Part shown: positions 33,027 through 43,538 of the stretch, piece after piece
Position numbering within the stretch: position 1 is the stretch's first letter
Layout: each line of letters starts with the position of its first letter
DNA from: Hymenochaete sp. R1
Taxonomy: Eukaryota; Basidiomycota; Agaricomycetes; Hymenochaetales; Hymenochaetaceae
Assembly: GCA_019400425.1 (NCBI GenBank)
Contig: JAFREE010000005.1
Location: 248,001 to 312,000, forward strand
Direction of reading: 5' to 3'
Length of the DNA stretch: 64,000 bases
Made by a program: the position numbers and the translations under genes
The notes under the pieces: generated by a model
The model's database searches: none
What the model was told of the DNA's origin: nothing
Seen by the model: the letters and a program-made list of their open reading frames with translations, nothing else

Positions 33027-33597
33027 TCACATATTTCTCCCATCCAAGCTCTGAACCTCAACACCCTCCACCCTGACCCCCTCAAAGCATCTCGCATTGA
33101 CCCCAACCGTCTGACTCGCCTCTCCCAACTCTTTATCGCCCGGGTCGGCGATCCAGAATAGATGACAGCCATCGTGCGGACAGAAATAGTGCGATGCGTG
33201 TCCTCGTTTGTTCACGAACGACGAGAGGGCGCTGAGTGGCTCCGACTCTGGGAGGAACTTGAGCGCTGCGCGGGGTCCGTAACTGCATCGTTATTCACAT
33301 TCACGGCGTTAAGAAGTTGGTACTGGTAGTAATTCAAATTTAGGGAAGAGGGACGTACGTGTGCCATGCTCCTGTCCTTGAGCACCACGAACAGTTGCAC
33401 GATGTCGGTTTCTTGACATCTAGAGCTGGGTAGAGGTACGTGTATTGGAATTTGCTACAGTGACAACGACCTTTGTAGGTCGTGAGCTCAGCGTCGGGTG
33501 GGTAGCGTGCGAAGGGTGGGATATGCGTCTGGTCTAAGGTGGCTTGAGAGGGGTGAGGCTGGACTGTACCGCCAGTGGAGTCAGTGGTGGTGGACAT
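33027..33597 (-). CDS. GFA/CENP-V-like zinc protein, copy 2
   Basis: Two exons, 33597-33359 and 33282-33027, encode 164 residues. Very similar to copy 1 through HPSQATLDQTHIPPFARYPP, then CHCSKFQYTY, CNCSWCSRTGAW, YGPRAALKFLPESEPLSALS and HYFCPHDGCHLFW, ending EVQSLDGRNM. As in copy 1, Asp replaces the second Cys of the last Cys-x2-Cys. The two genes are a recent tandem duplicate, and the N-terminal tail is shared by these two but not by copy 3. The protein is a predicted soluble zinc protein of the GFA fold; its substrate is unknown. Confidence 0.85.
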
Positions 33598-34048
33598 TGT
33601 AGTAATTGTTGTGTGCACGAGTCGGACACTAATGTAATTATGCGCGCTTCTTATACTTGCTTAGTACTATTACAGTAGTGATGCTCAACTCCATCATTCA
33701 AGGGCCTCTCTCTCCCTCCACCTCCGAGTCGAGCGCGCCATTTCGTCATGAGTCGCGACCCCGGAGTTTGATCCCCATGCCCATGAGGGATGAGGGATAA
33801 CATAGATCCGTCTCACGCCATGCCATTGTGATCCCAGGATATCCGAGTCATTTTGGATCAGTCTCTGAGTTTGCATAATTAACTTGCATTAAGAGGCGCT
33901 TCGGCATACAGCTCAATATAATCATAAGATCGAGTGATACTAGTACCTCTGCTCAATTCTTGTACTCAATGCATATAATTCATGACGACTTAACATACAG
34001 GCCATTATTATTATCGCCATCGTACACTCAACTTAGCGGTAGCCAGGC
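33598..34048. other. Intergenic, no gene seen
   Basis: These 451 bases hold the presumed promoter of GFA copy 2 on the left and the 3' flank of the hypothetical gene on the right. Nothing else is visible. Confidence 0.5.
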
Positions 34049-34480
34049 CTACCAATTGGAATAATTAGCTTGCTCAAGCGTATACGTCTTCCAAAGCCTC
34101 GCAGCATCATCCACATTATCACGATGCACGACCCCTTTCTCCTGTAACCACCTGATACAATCCAGTCCCATTCCCCGTTTTCCATGCAACGCAAAATCGG
34201 CCGTCTCCTCTGATCCCCTATGAACGACAGCGATATACTCGAAGTCACCATCTTTCGGCTTGAGCTCTTCAAATTCTGCGCAAACCGGGTTCGAGCCGCC
34301 ACCTGCGCCGGTGTCCGCCTTGATTTTTTGGATATCTGTTTCTTCTTCGGAGAGCTTGACGGGAGTCACGCCTGGATGGGGAGATGGTGACTTTAGGTCG
34401 GGACACTTTGAAGCGGCGAGTTTAGCCTGTTCGCGCGTCAGGGCGAAGCCGGAAACGTAGCTATCACTGGATTGTGGCAT
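34049..34480 (-). CDS. Small hypothetical protein between GFA and lipase genes
   Basis: A single exon of 143 residues starting MPQSSDSYVSGFALTREQAK. It is hydrophilic, with no signal peptide or membrane helix. A Lys/Glu-rich segment (KLSEEETDIQKIKAD) precedes a possible globular half (FEYIAVVHRGSEETADFALH) that ends WKTYTLEQANYSNW. I do not recognise a family. It sits between lipase and GFA copies in the left arm of the mirrored duplication and has no counterpart in the right arm. Codon use and composition look coding, and the ATG is followed by an open frame with no intron needed. Confidence 0.55.
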   Translation of the reverse strand: MPQSSDSYVSGFALTREQAKLAASKCPDLKSPSPHPGVTPVKLSEEETDIQKIKADTGAGGGSNPVCAEFEELKPKDGDFEYIAVVHRGSEETADFALHGKRGMGLDCIRWLQEKGVVHRDNVDDAARLWKTYTLEQANYSNW

Positions 34481-35137
34481 CTGCTGGTGTGTGCGAAGGA
34501 AAGAGGAGCTGAGTGAGCTTCATGTCGATTGATTAGGAGGGAAGGAAAATTACGTTGTGTGTGGATGGGTTCAAGTTTGTAGTACGAAGTTGGGAAAACG
34601 TTGATAGTGATACGCTTGGAGATGGCTTTTCCACTTGCACTGGGGCTTTGGATTATATATCATCGAACCGATACCATCTGAGGATAGACGCCCGCGAGCC
34701 TAACGCCACATCCTCGTGGGAAAGATACTCCAAAAATGCGGAGACTCAGATTTACCTCCGTGCTCCGCTGGAATATCCATTCGCCTGAATTTTCTCTCTC
34801 TCCGCCTCTCTTGTTCTTGCTCTGTGGCGAAATCAACTTCGAATGCATTCCACAGCGTCCCTGGTGCGCTGTGTGAGCATTTAAGGACGTAATCAATCAC
34901 TCCGAAAGCCGACTTGACCGTAATGACATGTGGATATCTTGCAATCAGTTAACGCACAATGTTCACTGGCAGACGGAAGCTTATGATTGACCAAAACTGG
35001 AAAAGCTGCTTCTTCAACATTGGATAGTACATCAAAACACGAACGGTCATCGCCTTCCTGATGCGCAGAGTCGTACCCGTCATCTTTGAATCAACAACTT
35101 CACGTGTTGTCCGTGCAAACACATTGAAGACTTTGAT
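34481..35137. other. Intergenic, no gene seen
   Basis: These 657 bases separate the hypothetical gene from the lipase stop codon. A short plus-strand ORF at 34555-34788 has no coding feature I can support. Confidence 0.5.
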
Positions 35138-36324
35138 CTAGCAACCCATTGTGACACCATCATAAGGGCCTTCGTGGTCTGATTCATCGCTCTCGAAAAT
35201 GTTGGTTACGTCTCCAACGATACACAAAGTGGAAGGGTTGTCCTGTCCTGAGCAATCAAGTGCTTAAAAGACGCCGTCAAGCGGTTGTAACATCACGAAC
35301 TCACCTGGGCACGCATCCCACGCTCCCGAGTCTTGAATATGGACTTCACCACTTGGATGAGTAAAGCCTAAAAACATTCCTGGGAGGATCGGAATAGGGT
35401 CCTCCTTGTTGTTCACGTGCGTCAAATCGTGCACGTTCGCATCGACGTAATTAGCGAAAGCCTGGTTTCCCACTCGAGGCATTCCGTAGGTGACGGTCTT
35501 GAAGGCCGTTGATGAAGGGAGATGCAGTGGGAGAAATACGGAGTCTAGCAGTGCTAGAGCAGCACCGAGGGAATGTCCAACAAGGGTTACAGTGGCTCCT
35601 GAATGCGAAGCAAGTGTAGATTCCACAGCGGAAAGGATAGACGAAGCTGATCTGTGAGGGATAAGATTTCCAATTACAGCTCGTTTGCGAAAAAAGAACA
35701 AGAGCGCACCGTGCTTGGTCATCTGCAAATCCACTATGTACCTCGACAGATGATGGTACACCTGGAAATAGTGTTGAATCTAAAGTCGCCATAGCGATGT
35801 CGACGTCCGTCAAGTCTGCCAGTCTGAAAATGGTATTGGAATGAATAACAAGGTTGACACAATAATGTAGCCATCGTACAGTTTGGACGTATCAGTGCCT
35901 TGGTGAGCCACAATTATGGAGTCGAGCGAGGGGTTAAACCCAACATACCCTTAAATATGTAGTGAGCCTCAAAAACAAGTGCCAACGGGGTAAAAGTACA
36001 GCACTTACAATATTGCGTTTCCGATCCGTCTCCTCCAGAAGCCGTTGGTTGAAACCCTGCGTTCGCATCACAGTTGGCTGCATTTTTTGTTCAGAAAAGA
36101 CCTGACTCCTGAAACTTTCTACGCTCACCGCCGCAACTCCAGTTTATCGTCGTACTCGGGTCACAATACGCAGTACTTGCGAAGAATGAGAATGGCTCGA
36201 AGTCGCTGATTTGGGCCGGGGAGAGGGTGGTGATAGCCTGGCGAGAAATCAAAGGACTTGCATGGATACCATGGCTCAATATTGCGACGAAAAGAGCGAA
36301 TGACGTGGTGAAGGAGTGCAACAT
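35138..36324 (-). CDS. Secreted class 3 lipase, copy 1
   Basis: A multi-exon gene. The N terminus MLHSFTTSFALFVAILSHG is a clear signal peptide ending near ASPLISRQ, where the Arg-Gln could be followed by propeptide processing. Mature-protein motifs are STAYCDPSTTINWSCG, WYVGFNPSLDSIIVAHQGTD, the nucleophile elbow VTLVGHSLGAALALLDS, TYGMPRVGNQAFANYVD, VNNKEDPIPILPG (candidate Asp) and, in the last exon, SDHEGPYDGVTMGC (candidate catalytic His). Class 3 lipases use a Ser-Asp-His triad on triacylglycerols; feruloyl esterases share the fold. The last exon, after an intron at 35275-35220 or so, is needed to supply the His. Closely related to the lipase at 52235-53439 in opposite orientation. Confidence 0.87.
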
Positions 36325-37397
36325 GACTGAGCCCTGTATTCCTTGAGCACCGTGTCCTGGTGATAGACGCCGAAGCTACGAGCGGGGTGTGAGCGCTGAG
36401 GAGCCATCCTTCACGCTGTCTCCTTTAAGTACCCAACGAGGTTATCCGCCGAAAATAGATTGAGCATTCATTCGGGCATCGCTTGCTTCCAAATGAAATC
36501 CAACGTTGACCGCCATAAGACACTTCAATTGTCATGAGTCCATCGTATGTCATGGGAACCCGTGCTCCAGAAGTCACACTACTGTACATTGAAATCAACA
36601 TCCTGATGCGAAGATCCTTCGACTATACAGTCGCATTTGTCCACATCGTCCACAACATGCGAGCTGGATTAACACACGTGGGCTTGAGGCTCGGTGAACA
36701 TATCACCACGTCGCCAGCAGACTTCAAGCGGAGCAAGCTCATTGAGGGGAGTTCTGGATGGCTACTGGGGAGTATTGCGGCGATGAGGAGGTGAGGGAAG
36801 AAGCAAGGTCTATCTTTTCAGCGCAGCGCGCACACGGTTCAAGTAGTTTCCGCTTTCTCACGCTCTTCAGCTCGACCTTCAGGCTTCAGCTTTTCTAGTA
36901 GTCTCCGGTAAATCGTCACCTTCCTCCACAGCCTCGTTCAAGCCACTCAGTCCTAGCCAATGTAGAAACATTGTCTTGGGACCGTTTAAGGGAGCAAATG
37001 ATACTTGTTACAAGGCGTTTTGATCAGGTTATTGCCGTTGTTGCTCTCTTGTTTGCGCTGAAGCACCCCTCGTACCCGATCCGTCTGATCCCATATTCGA
37101 GTTCGCTTAGGGTGCACGTAAAGACGACCATTCACCGAAGGTCAATGTCGTTACTTTCCTCGCTTTCTCGACTCGATTCAATCTCTTATTCGATGGAAAT
37201 GTTGGCTATTGAAAGTTCGAGAGACTTGCAACTGTGGAGTAGGTGAGCTTAGTCCAAGGGAATGCGTAGTTGTTTTCTGGTCTACGGGCTAAAAAATCAG
37301 CAGGCTGATCTGGTATCTATTATCTGGATCTGGATAATCTGGCCTTCGAGGCCAGGCTACTCACGCGAGATCCTTCATCGGGGTCGATTGTGTCTCC
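36325..37397. other. Intergenic between lipase copy 1 and the transposon
   Basis: These 1.07 kb hold the lipase promoter on the left and end at the transposon's left end. Plus-strand ORFs at 36534-36794 and 36971-37246 show no domain or splice support. Confidence 0.5.
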
Positions 37398-37399
37398 TA

Positions 37400-37431
37400 A
37401 GGTGCAAGACACTACAACTGTGCACCCCCCC
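37400..37431 (+). repeat. Left terminal inverted repeat of the transposon
   Basis: The 32 bases ending in seven Cs match the reverse complement of 42376-42407 exactly. A GTGA just inside the C run also has a counterpart at the right end (C runs of 7 versus 9). Confidence 0.9.
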
Positions 37432-37833
37432 GTGATTTCCTTTTAAGGGAATTCTGAGAGGGCGTTACACAACTTCCAACCTCCTCTTCTCGCTCAATTT
37501 TAACTTTTAGATAAATCTAGCGCACGAGAATTAAAGGGCCAAAGCCACTCTTGATTTCTCGTGCGTTTAAATAGTAAAATATGTGATGTGGAAGGAGAAG
37601 AGGAAGAAACAAAATGAACATGGTCTCTATCTTCCACTTTTTTCCTAAAAGTAGCATATCTGAGACAATATTTTGCAACGAGACTTGAAGAATTTGAGAG
37701 TTTGAAGTCGGAAGATCCGTATCGAGCATATTGTTCCCACACTGTCAATTATGTAATCAAGTGATTTGAATGCGCGGACGTCGAGACGCATGCGCAAAAC
37801 ACCAGACGAATTATTTAAACAGACGAGGTATAT

Positions 37834-40561
37834 ATGCCATTGCGGAAGAAAAGAGCCAGGTCAGGCATAAGGAACCTTGGCATACATGCGTTACCACAGG
37901 TATGAGCAGCACAATTTGGCCTGCCCGTCCGACCGACTCACTCGACACTGCTTTAGCACAAACGACCCCTTCCTGAGACATCCATTTCTCCGCTTCCGTT
38001 TGTCACCATCCATTCAGACGACGAGGGGGACACAGCTTCTGGATCTATTATTTCATGTCAGTATAAAAGAGCAAAGCATTGCCGACTCACCCGCATTGTC
38101 TCAGACGAAGACGGTTCAGACTTAGAGGAGTCGAGTGCACATACATCTACACTGTCATCTCAACATTCTCGTATGTCTTCCCATTGGGGTTTCTTCTCTC
38201 TTGAGACTGTCTAACCTCCAAAACTGATCACATACCGCACATTCCAGACGAACCAACCTCGCATGAAGACGAAGAAAACCCGCCAGAATCTGACCAAGAG
38301 GGAGCTTGGGGGAGCGACAGTGGTGATAGCGAGGCAGGAGCGACCGACAGTGAGAATGGGGACGTCAATGAACCGGACGAGTGCAGTATACCCGGTCCTG
38401 CGACTTGTCCAAGAACTGATGACTGGGTCGTGGAAGCTCAGAAGTCGTGTTCGATAGCCACGAGCCGGCTTCCTCGCCCTGCAAGAACGAAATGCATGGA
38501 GCGCATAGACAGGATTGCGCAGTCGCTTTACGAACTCCGACGGTGGCATCGAAAACGGCGAGCATTACAGGACGTAACGAAAGCCCATGCAAATCACAGT
38601 GTGGCACCCGGCGCTGAATCTCATGAGAACTCACCTCAACACTTGGACACAAGCGCTGCGGCCAGTGACCTCTTCAGGCATTGGAACGAAAAAAACAGAA
38701 ACTGTTCCATACCCGAGCCCGCACACGTAGTAGCAGAACCAAACCAGAGCTCACCAAGTACTGGTCCATTGGCTTCGGCGCTGCTCGGTGCGTCATTGCC
38801 TCCAGAGAAAAACGACAGTATGCGCAAGACTGCGCTGCGTTACACAAATATGGCGAAGGGCATTGGTCTCGACCGCCAGTTGTGCCATCGTATACGAGGA
38901 ATGGCAGCCTTATTGAACATCTATATTCACGAGAACGTTAGTTGGCGCAAATCAGCACAGTTGGCGGCGCTGTGTGTCGGTCGGAAGAAGAGCTGGGGGC
39001 GAAAGTTAAGGACGTGGACCCGGCGAAACCTAGAAGACCCCACGGAATTTCCGGTAGACATGCGCCATCGGGTTAGGCTGTCACTTATTGCTGACGAGGA
39101 TTTCTCCAATGAGCTCCACGCATACCTAGTTGCGCTGAATAAAGAATTTCTTGGTCCAACTGACGTGCAAGAGTACACGAAACAGCCGGATGTAAAGATT
39201 CGTCTCGGGATCAGCAAGCCGCCTACATTGCGCACTTGTGCGCGATGGTTAAACGCGATGGACTTTCGATACGAGAAACAGAAGAATGGGATGTACGTTG
39301 ATGGGCACGAAAGGAAAGACGTGGTTCAAGAGAGAGAGGAGTTTACGGCGGCAATGAAGGGACTGTGGGAAGGGATGAACTTCGATAAAGATGGATTGGC
39401 GAGTGACGGCCCGCTTCCTTACGTTTTAGTCACACACGACGAATCGACATTCTTCGCAAATGACCAGCAACGCAGACGATGGCGACACAAGTCCTGGACT
39501 GCAAAGCCTCAAGCTAAAGGCCAGGGTGTGTCTATAATGGTTTCCGACTTTTGTGTGCCCCAGCGAGGCTTTCTGAAGAGTAGTGATGGGTAACTGTCTC
39601 CTGGCCTCTACTCGAGTAACTACTTACGAAGATTCGTCAGACTGGAATGTGCTAGAGAGGTGTTCAAGGCAGGGAAGAATCGGGAGGGTTATTTCGGTTC
39701 AACAGAAGTGTTCAATCAGCTAAAGAAAACGGTTAGCATCTTCAAAAAGGAGTTTCCGAATAAAATAGGCGTGTTTGCCTTCGACAACGCCTCCACGCAT
39801 CGGAAACGAGCTGACGATTCACTCTCGGCTACGCGCATGGTCGTCCGCCCTCGCCTGGACTGGACCCCAATCAAAGGAGGACCTAAAATGAGAGATGGAT
39901 GGTACGATGAGGTCGCCGAAGACGGACACGTGCGGCGACGCATACAGAAGATGTACGAACTCGAACCTTCTCATCAGGGGGATCCGGTCGACAGCGATTA
40001 TCGAGTATTCAAAGGAATGGCGAAAATTTTGGAAGAACGAGGTCGTATTACTAATGACCAGAGATTGAGAGGTCAGTGTACGGGCTTCAAGTGTAGGAAG
40101 GACGAATCTGCGACGGACTGCTGCATGCGAAAAATGCTATACAATGAGCCGGACTTCAAAGACGCCAAACCGGCTATTCAGGAATACCTTGAGTCGGAAA
40201 ACCAAATTTGCATATTCTATCCCAGATTTCATTGTGAACTCAATTTTATTGAGCAGATTTGGGGCGCAGCGAAATACAGGTATCGCCTTCTCCCCGTGCC
40301 CAGAACGGAATCAGACATGGAACTACAGGTTCTACGTTGTTTGGACGACGTGCCATTGGAATCTATTCGAAAGTAAGTAATCGGAATGCTGTTCTTCACG
40401 CGTTGACACCCGGTCTTAGATATGACAGACGATCTCGAAATTTCGTTACTTCGTACCTAGGTGGTCTCAACGGAGCGGAGGCGCTACAGAAATGGTCCAG
40501 CAAGGAACACAGAAGTCACCGTCGGCATCCATTTGCGATGCTCAGGGAATATGATACGTAG
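37834..40561 (+). CDS. DDE-superfamily transposase, intact
   Basis: Six exons, 37834-37899, 37957-38056, 38105-38170, 38248-39589, 39641-40372 and 40420-40561, join in frame to 815 residues. The N terminus is basic (MPLRKKRARSG, nuclear-signal-like), followed by an acidic Ser-rich stretch and a basic region with a likely helix-turn-helix. The catalytic core shows VTHDESTFFANDQQRRRW (first Asp), GVFAFDNASTHRKRADD (second Asp) and HCELNFIEQIWG (Glu). A Cys-rich insert (GQCTGFKCRKDESATDCC) lies between the second Asp and the Glu. This matches a DDE transposase family abundant in Agaricomycetes, which cuts and pastes DNA ends. No stop or frameshift interrupts it. The second intron could be retained without a stop, so exon 2-3 joining is slightly uncertain. 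Confidence 0.88.
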
Positions 40562-40688
40562 AGTAGTAGGAAATGGAAAGAGGCTTTTGTGAAGTCGACG
40601 AACGCGTGAACTTACTCCCGTCCGAACACGGACTGATTCGTCAAGTTGGACGAGTTATGGACGCAGCAGATTGCAAGGTACGCCCCGA

Positions 40689-41321
40689 TTAAAAAGCCAT
40701 CCCACTGCGCGATCGAATTGTTTCAAAGTCTACACGGGCCTCGCTGAATCCACAAGGGAAGTTGCGACGCACGCTCTCGTCAGCCGCTCGATACGGCGAA
40801 GAATCGTCGAAGAGACCGAGCAATGCCTTGGCGCGCCCGATAATACATGGCTGATTTGCTGGCAATACCAGGACTAGAATGGGTAATGTTCCACAGCTAA
40901 CAACGAGTTGGACCTCAGTCAGCGGTACGGATTTGGAAGACAAGATACCAAAGCAGAAAATATTTCTTACATGTCAACCAGATATGCAGAACATCCACCG
41001 TGGATGTTCCCGCCGCCGTTCACCATATCTGACCGTGCGTAATTGGTGTTTCTGAGGCCGCAAATAAGAGACGGATGACGTACCACGTTCGACGTCCAGC
41101 TCGCTAACGACTCGACCTTCCCGCTTGCTTGGCTCCTCAAACTTAGGCAGTACGTCGGCATCTGTGACGACCAACCTCCCTCCAACAGCGTCGGCGAACC
41201 CGTCTCCTCTAGCCATGAACTTGACGATGATGCTTGAGATCATGCGTTTGACGTCGTCGGATGCGTTGCCGTTATCACCGAGACGCGCCATTGTACGCAC
41301 CATCGTACTATACCGACGCAT
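40689..41321 (-). CDS. Thioesterase (hotdog-fold) family protein, C-terminally altered, inside the transposon
   Basis: Three exons, 41321-41084, 41028-40971 and 40896-40689, join in frame to 167 residues. The first part matches fungal 4HBT-type thioesterase proteins: GFADAVGGRLVVTDADVLPK, KREGRVVSELDVE, then the diagnostic MVNGGGNIHGGCSAYLVDI and CGTLPILVLVL. After this the expected strands that complete the hotdog fold (usually a VSQ-x-L-N-x-x-YHAPA-like segment) are missing and are replaced by an unrelated ~50-residue tail. The HGG active-site turn is present. Such enzymes hydrolyse acyl-CoA thioesters; this copy is probably not functional as a normal thioesterase. It lies on the strand opposite to the transposase and within the terminal repeats. 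Confidence 0.65.
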
Positions 41322-41689
41322 ATTCCCTTCGACATTCTTCTGTGGTGCGTCGAACGTGGATTCGAGGCCTCAGACGCAAGGAGTTGGAATCTCAATCTCG
41401 CTGACTCTAATGTCGAAATGACCGTACAGATTGATGGATTTGAAGTAGGACGCGGATACAACGAATACATGATAGTTACAACGCAGGACGACAAGGACCA
41501 CCCTTGGATGTTCAAGCTTTGATCCTACTGACCATTTGTTTTGTTTCTTTCAGTATGCAACCGGGCCTCCCAATCCCACCATTTCCGGCACCCTGCTCGT
41601 CCTTGCGCTATCGCGTACCACCCGGATTTGGAGCTGGATCATACATCAACAAGAAGAGACGAGGCCAAAGAAGAACATTATCACGTACC

Positions 41690-41910
41690 GGCCAGACTCG
41701 GCCTTCTGCTTCAGCCGCTTCAATTTCCTCAAATAGAGCGTCGACATCGGTCGACGCTTTCTCGATCTCGTCTAAAAAGGCGCGCCCGGAACCTACTACT
41801 CCGCCGGTAAGAAACCGCGTGAGGCCTTTAACGAGTCCCCGGACTGTCCGGATGACGACGTAGTACACGCTACTTCCGGTGATGATCAAGGTGTGGTAGA
41901 GTTTTATCAT
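41690..41910 (-). CDS. Possible exon of an unknown gene within the transposon
   Basis: An open frame starting MIKLYHTLIITGSSVYYVVI reads through a hydrophobic then charged segment (FLDEIEKASTDVDALFEEIE) to EGRVWP, where a GTACGT donor-like site follows. It could be a 5' exon of the thioesterase-like gene downstream or of a second transposon gene. I do not recognise it, and the splice partner is not resolved. Confidence 0.35.
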
Positions 41911-42375
41911 AATGAATGGCTGGATCTATACATTCATTACTAATCTAAACTCGATACCGCACAACTTGAACACTGACCTTTTGACTGGATCTTGCTGGAT
42001 TTCAAATACAGCGGCTGAGTGCCCGATACAGTGCTGTCCGTTGATGGCAGAGGATAGGCAACACAGAGTCACGAACGGTAGTCACACGCTCGTGCTTCTC
42101 GAGCTTCTACAACTCAATTGATTCGATTACACTCCGTCCCGGTAAGAATCTCTATGTTTTCTTCAATAGTTTCAGTCTATCTTCATTTAAAATAATATTA
42201 AAATGCTAAATTATCATTATAATGAGGATTCACACGAGATTCGGTTTGAATGAAATTATAAGGGATGAAAGACACCAAAGAATGTACTTTGACATAATCC
42301 CGAACTCGAATGTAGATCATTCCGGAAAAGGAAAAAAAACCACGTGATTTTTCGATGTCACAGACGCGTCACAGG

Positions 42376-42407
42376 GGGGGGGTGCACAGTTGTAGTGTCT
42401 TGCACCT
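42376..42407 (-). repeat. Right terminal inverted repeat of the transposon
   Basis: Exact reverse complement of 37400-37431. The G run here is nine bases long against seven Cs at the left end. It is followed by TA. Confidence 0.9.
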
Positions 42408-42409
42408 TA

Positions 42410-43538
42410 TGATCTCCTACTTCATCCCCTATCGAACTTGACACTACCAAATTATTAAGTGAACGCTATAACAACAATCTCTATCCACTCAGCAAATGCG
42501 CCGGCTCTTGCTCGTCCGTAAACTTTGCGACATATATGTTTACTAACTTTATCTAATAGAAATTGTCCCCTGTCGAAATAAGTACGTGCACAGAACGAGA
42601 CCCTTCGTAACCAACCATACTCGGTCCCGGGAACCGTTACCGTACCGGCCTTCGAGATTATTCAGTACTAGTAAAGTAAGCAAGTACACTCTAAAGAAAA
42701 CAAGTCCGTGAAGACGTGCTCACACTCCGTTTTCGTAGTGAATCGAATCGGAGTAAATCACAGCCATTAGGCTCAATAATCTGAGACAACTGGAACGGCC
42801 ATTTCACCGAACCGACGCCATTTCGCAATCCATCAGTAAAACTAGTAACCCCTCGCTCTTTTACCTTTACACTCACTCTCTTTCAGATACTAAAGGCTGA
42901 GTTTTCTTTTCTATTTCTAATCAATACTTACGAGCGGATTGATTCGAATAAACGGAAGATATCTGATCAAAGGCAGTGGTATGTTGTTTTACTTGACCCA
43001 CTTCACCACCGAATGATGCGGAAAGGGGCAGAAAACGGTCGCCATCTCTGGAATCTTCCAAGAGGCGGCAATCCCCTGTCTCCAGTTTCCAACCCTCCGT
43101 TCCATCGTCGCGTTCTTCTGAACCGCTTGAGCGACTCGAACTGGGATTCCCCGGGAGTGCACAAAGTGCACCCTGTCTTCCCGCTCGCTCGCTGAGAAGA
43201 TGGAGTTTTCCGACCGGACGCACGCGTTGCCGCCTCTGCCGCTGTTCGGTCCTGAGGACGGGTCCTTTCGCCGTTTTACATTAATTTTCAGATCATCTAG
43301 GAGTCACAGCTTGAAGTTAAGCTCTAGCCCTGGGCCTCCTATTGCCCCGGGTCATCTAGGCAAAATAAAAGTACTCCGTATGTCAGGATGCGTGCTAGCC
43401 TTCCCCACGTCTCTTTCTCTTCCCCTCCAACTATTCAGTGACTGACCGACACTCCTGAAAATTCATCATTCAAACTTTTGTCTCTCATTTCAACTCCTTT
43501 CCTTCCCGCATCTTTAGGACGTTCGGTTTGGCGACGGT
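42410..43538. other. Intergenic, no gene supported
   Basis: These 1.13 kb lie between the transposon end and the seven-helix gene. Short ORFs around 42921-43223 (both strands) have no recognisable feature. Upstream DNA from about 43440 is pyrimidine-rich, as expected for the next gene's leader. Confidence 0.5.

Larger units (their letters stand above)
37400..42407 (+). mobile_element. DNA transposon, 5,008 bases, Tc1/mariner-like TA target
   Basis: The two ends are perfect inverted repeats of 32 bases: AGGTGCAAGACACTACAACT plus 12 further bases, ending in a C run, at 37400-37431, and its reverse complement at 42376-42407. Both ends are flanked by TA (37398-37399 and 42408-42409), consistent with a duplicated TA target as in the IS630/Tc1/mariner group. 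The element encodes an apparently intact DDE transposase on the plus strand. On the minus strand it encloses a thioesterase-like fragment gene and a possible extra ORF. Intact ends and ORF suggest recent insertion and possible activity. It lies between the two arms of the mirrored lipase-GFA duplication. Confidence 0.85.

Noticed and set aside
38430..39593. Transposase read as starting at the Met at 38430
   Set aside because: The frame continues upstream through an acidic region and three further exons to a better start at 37834 with a nuclear-signal-like leader.
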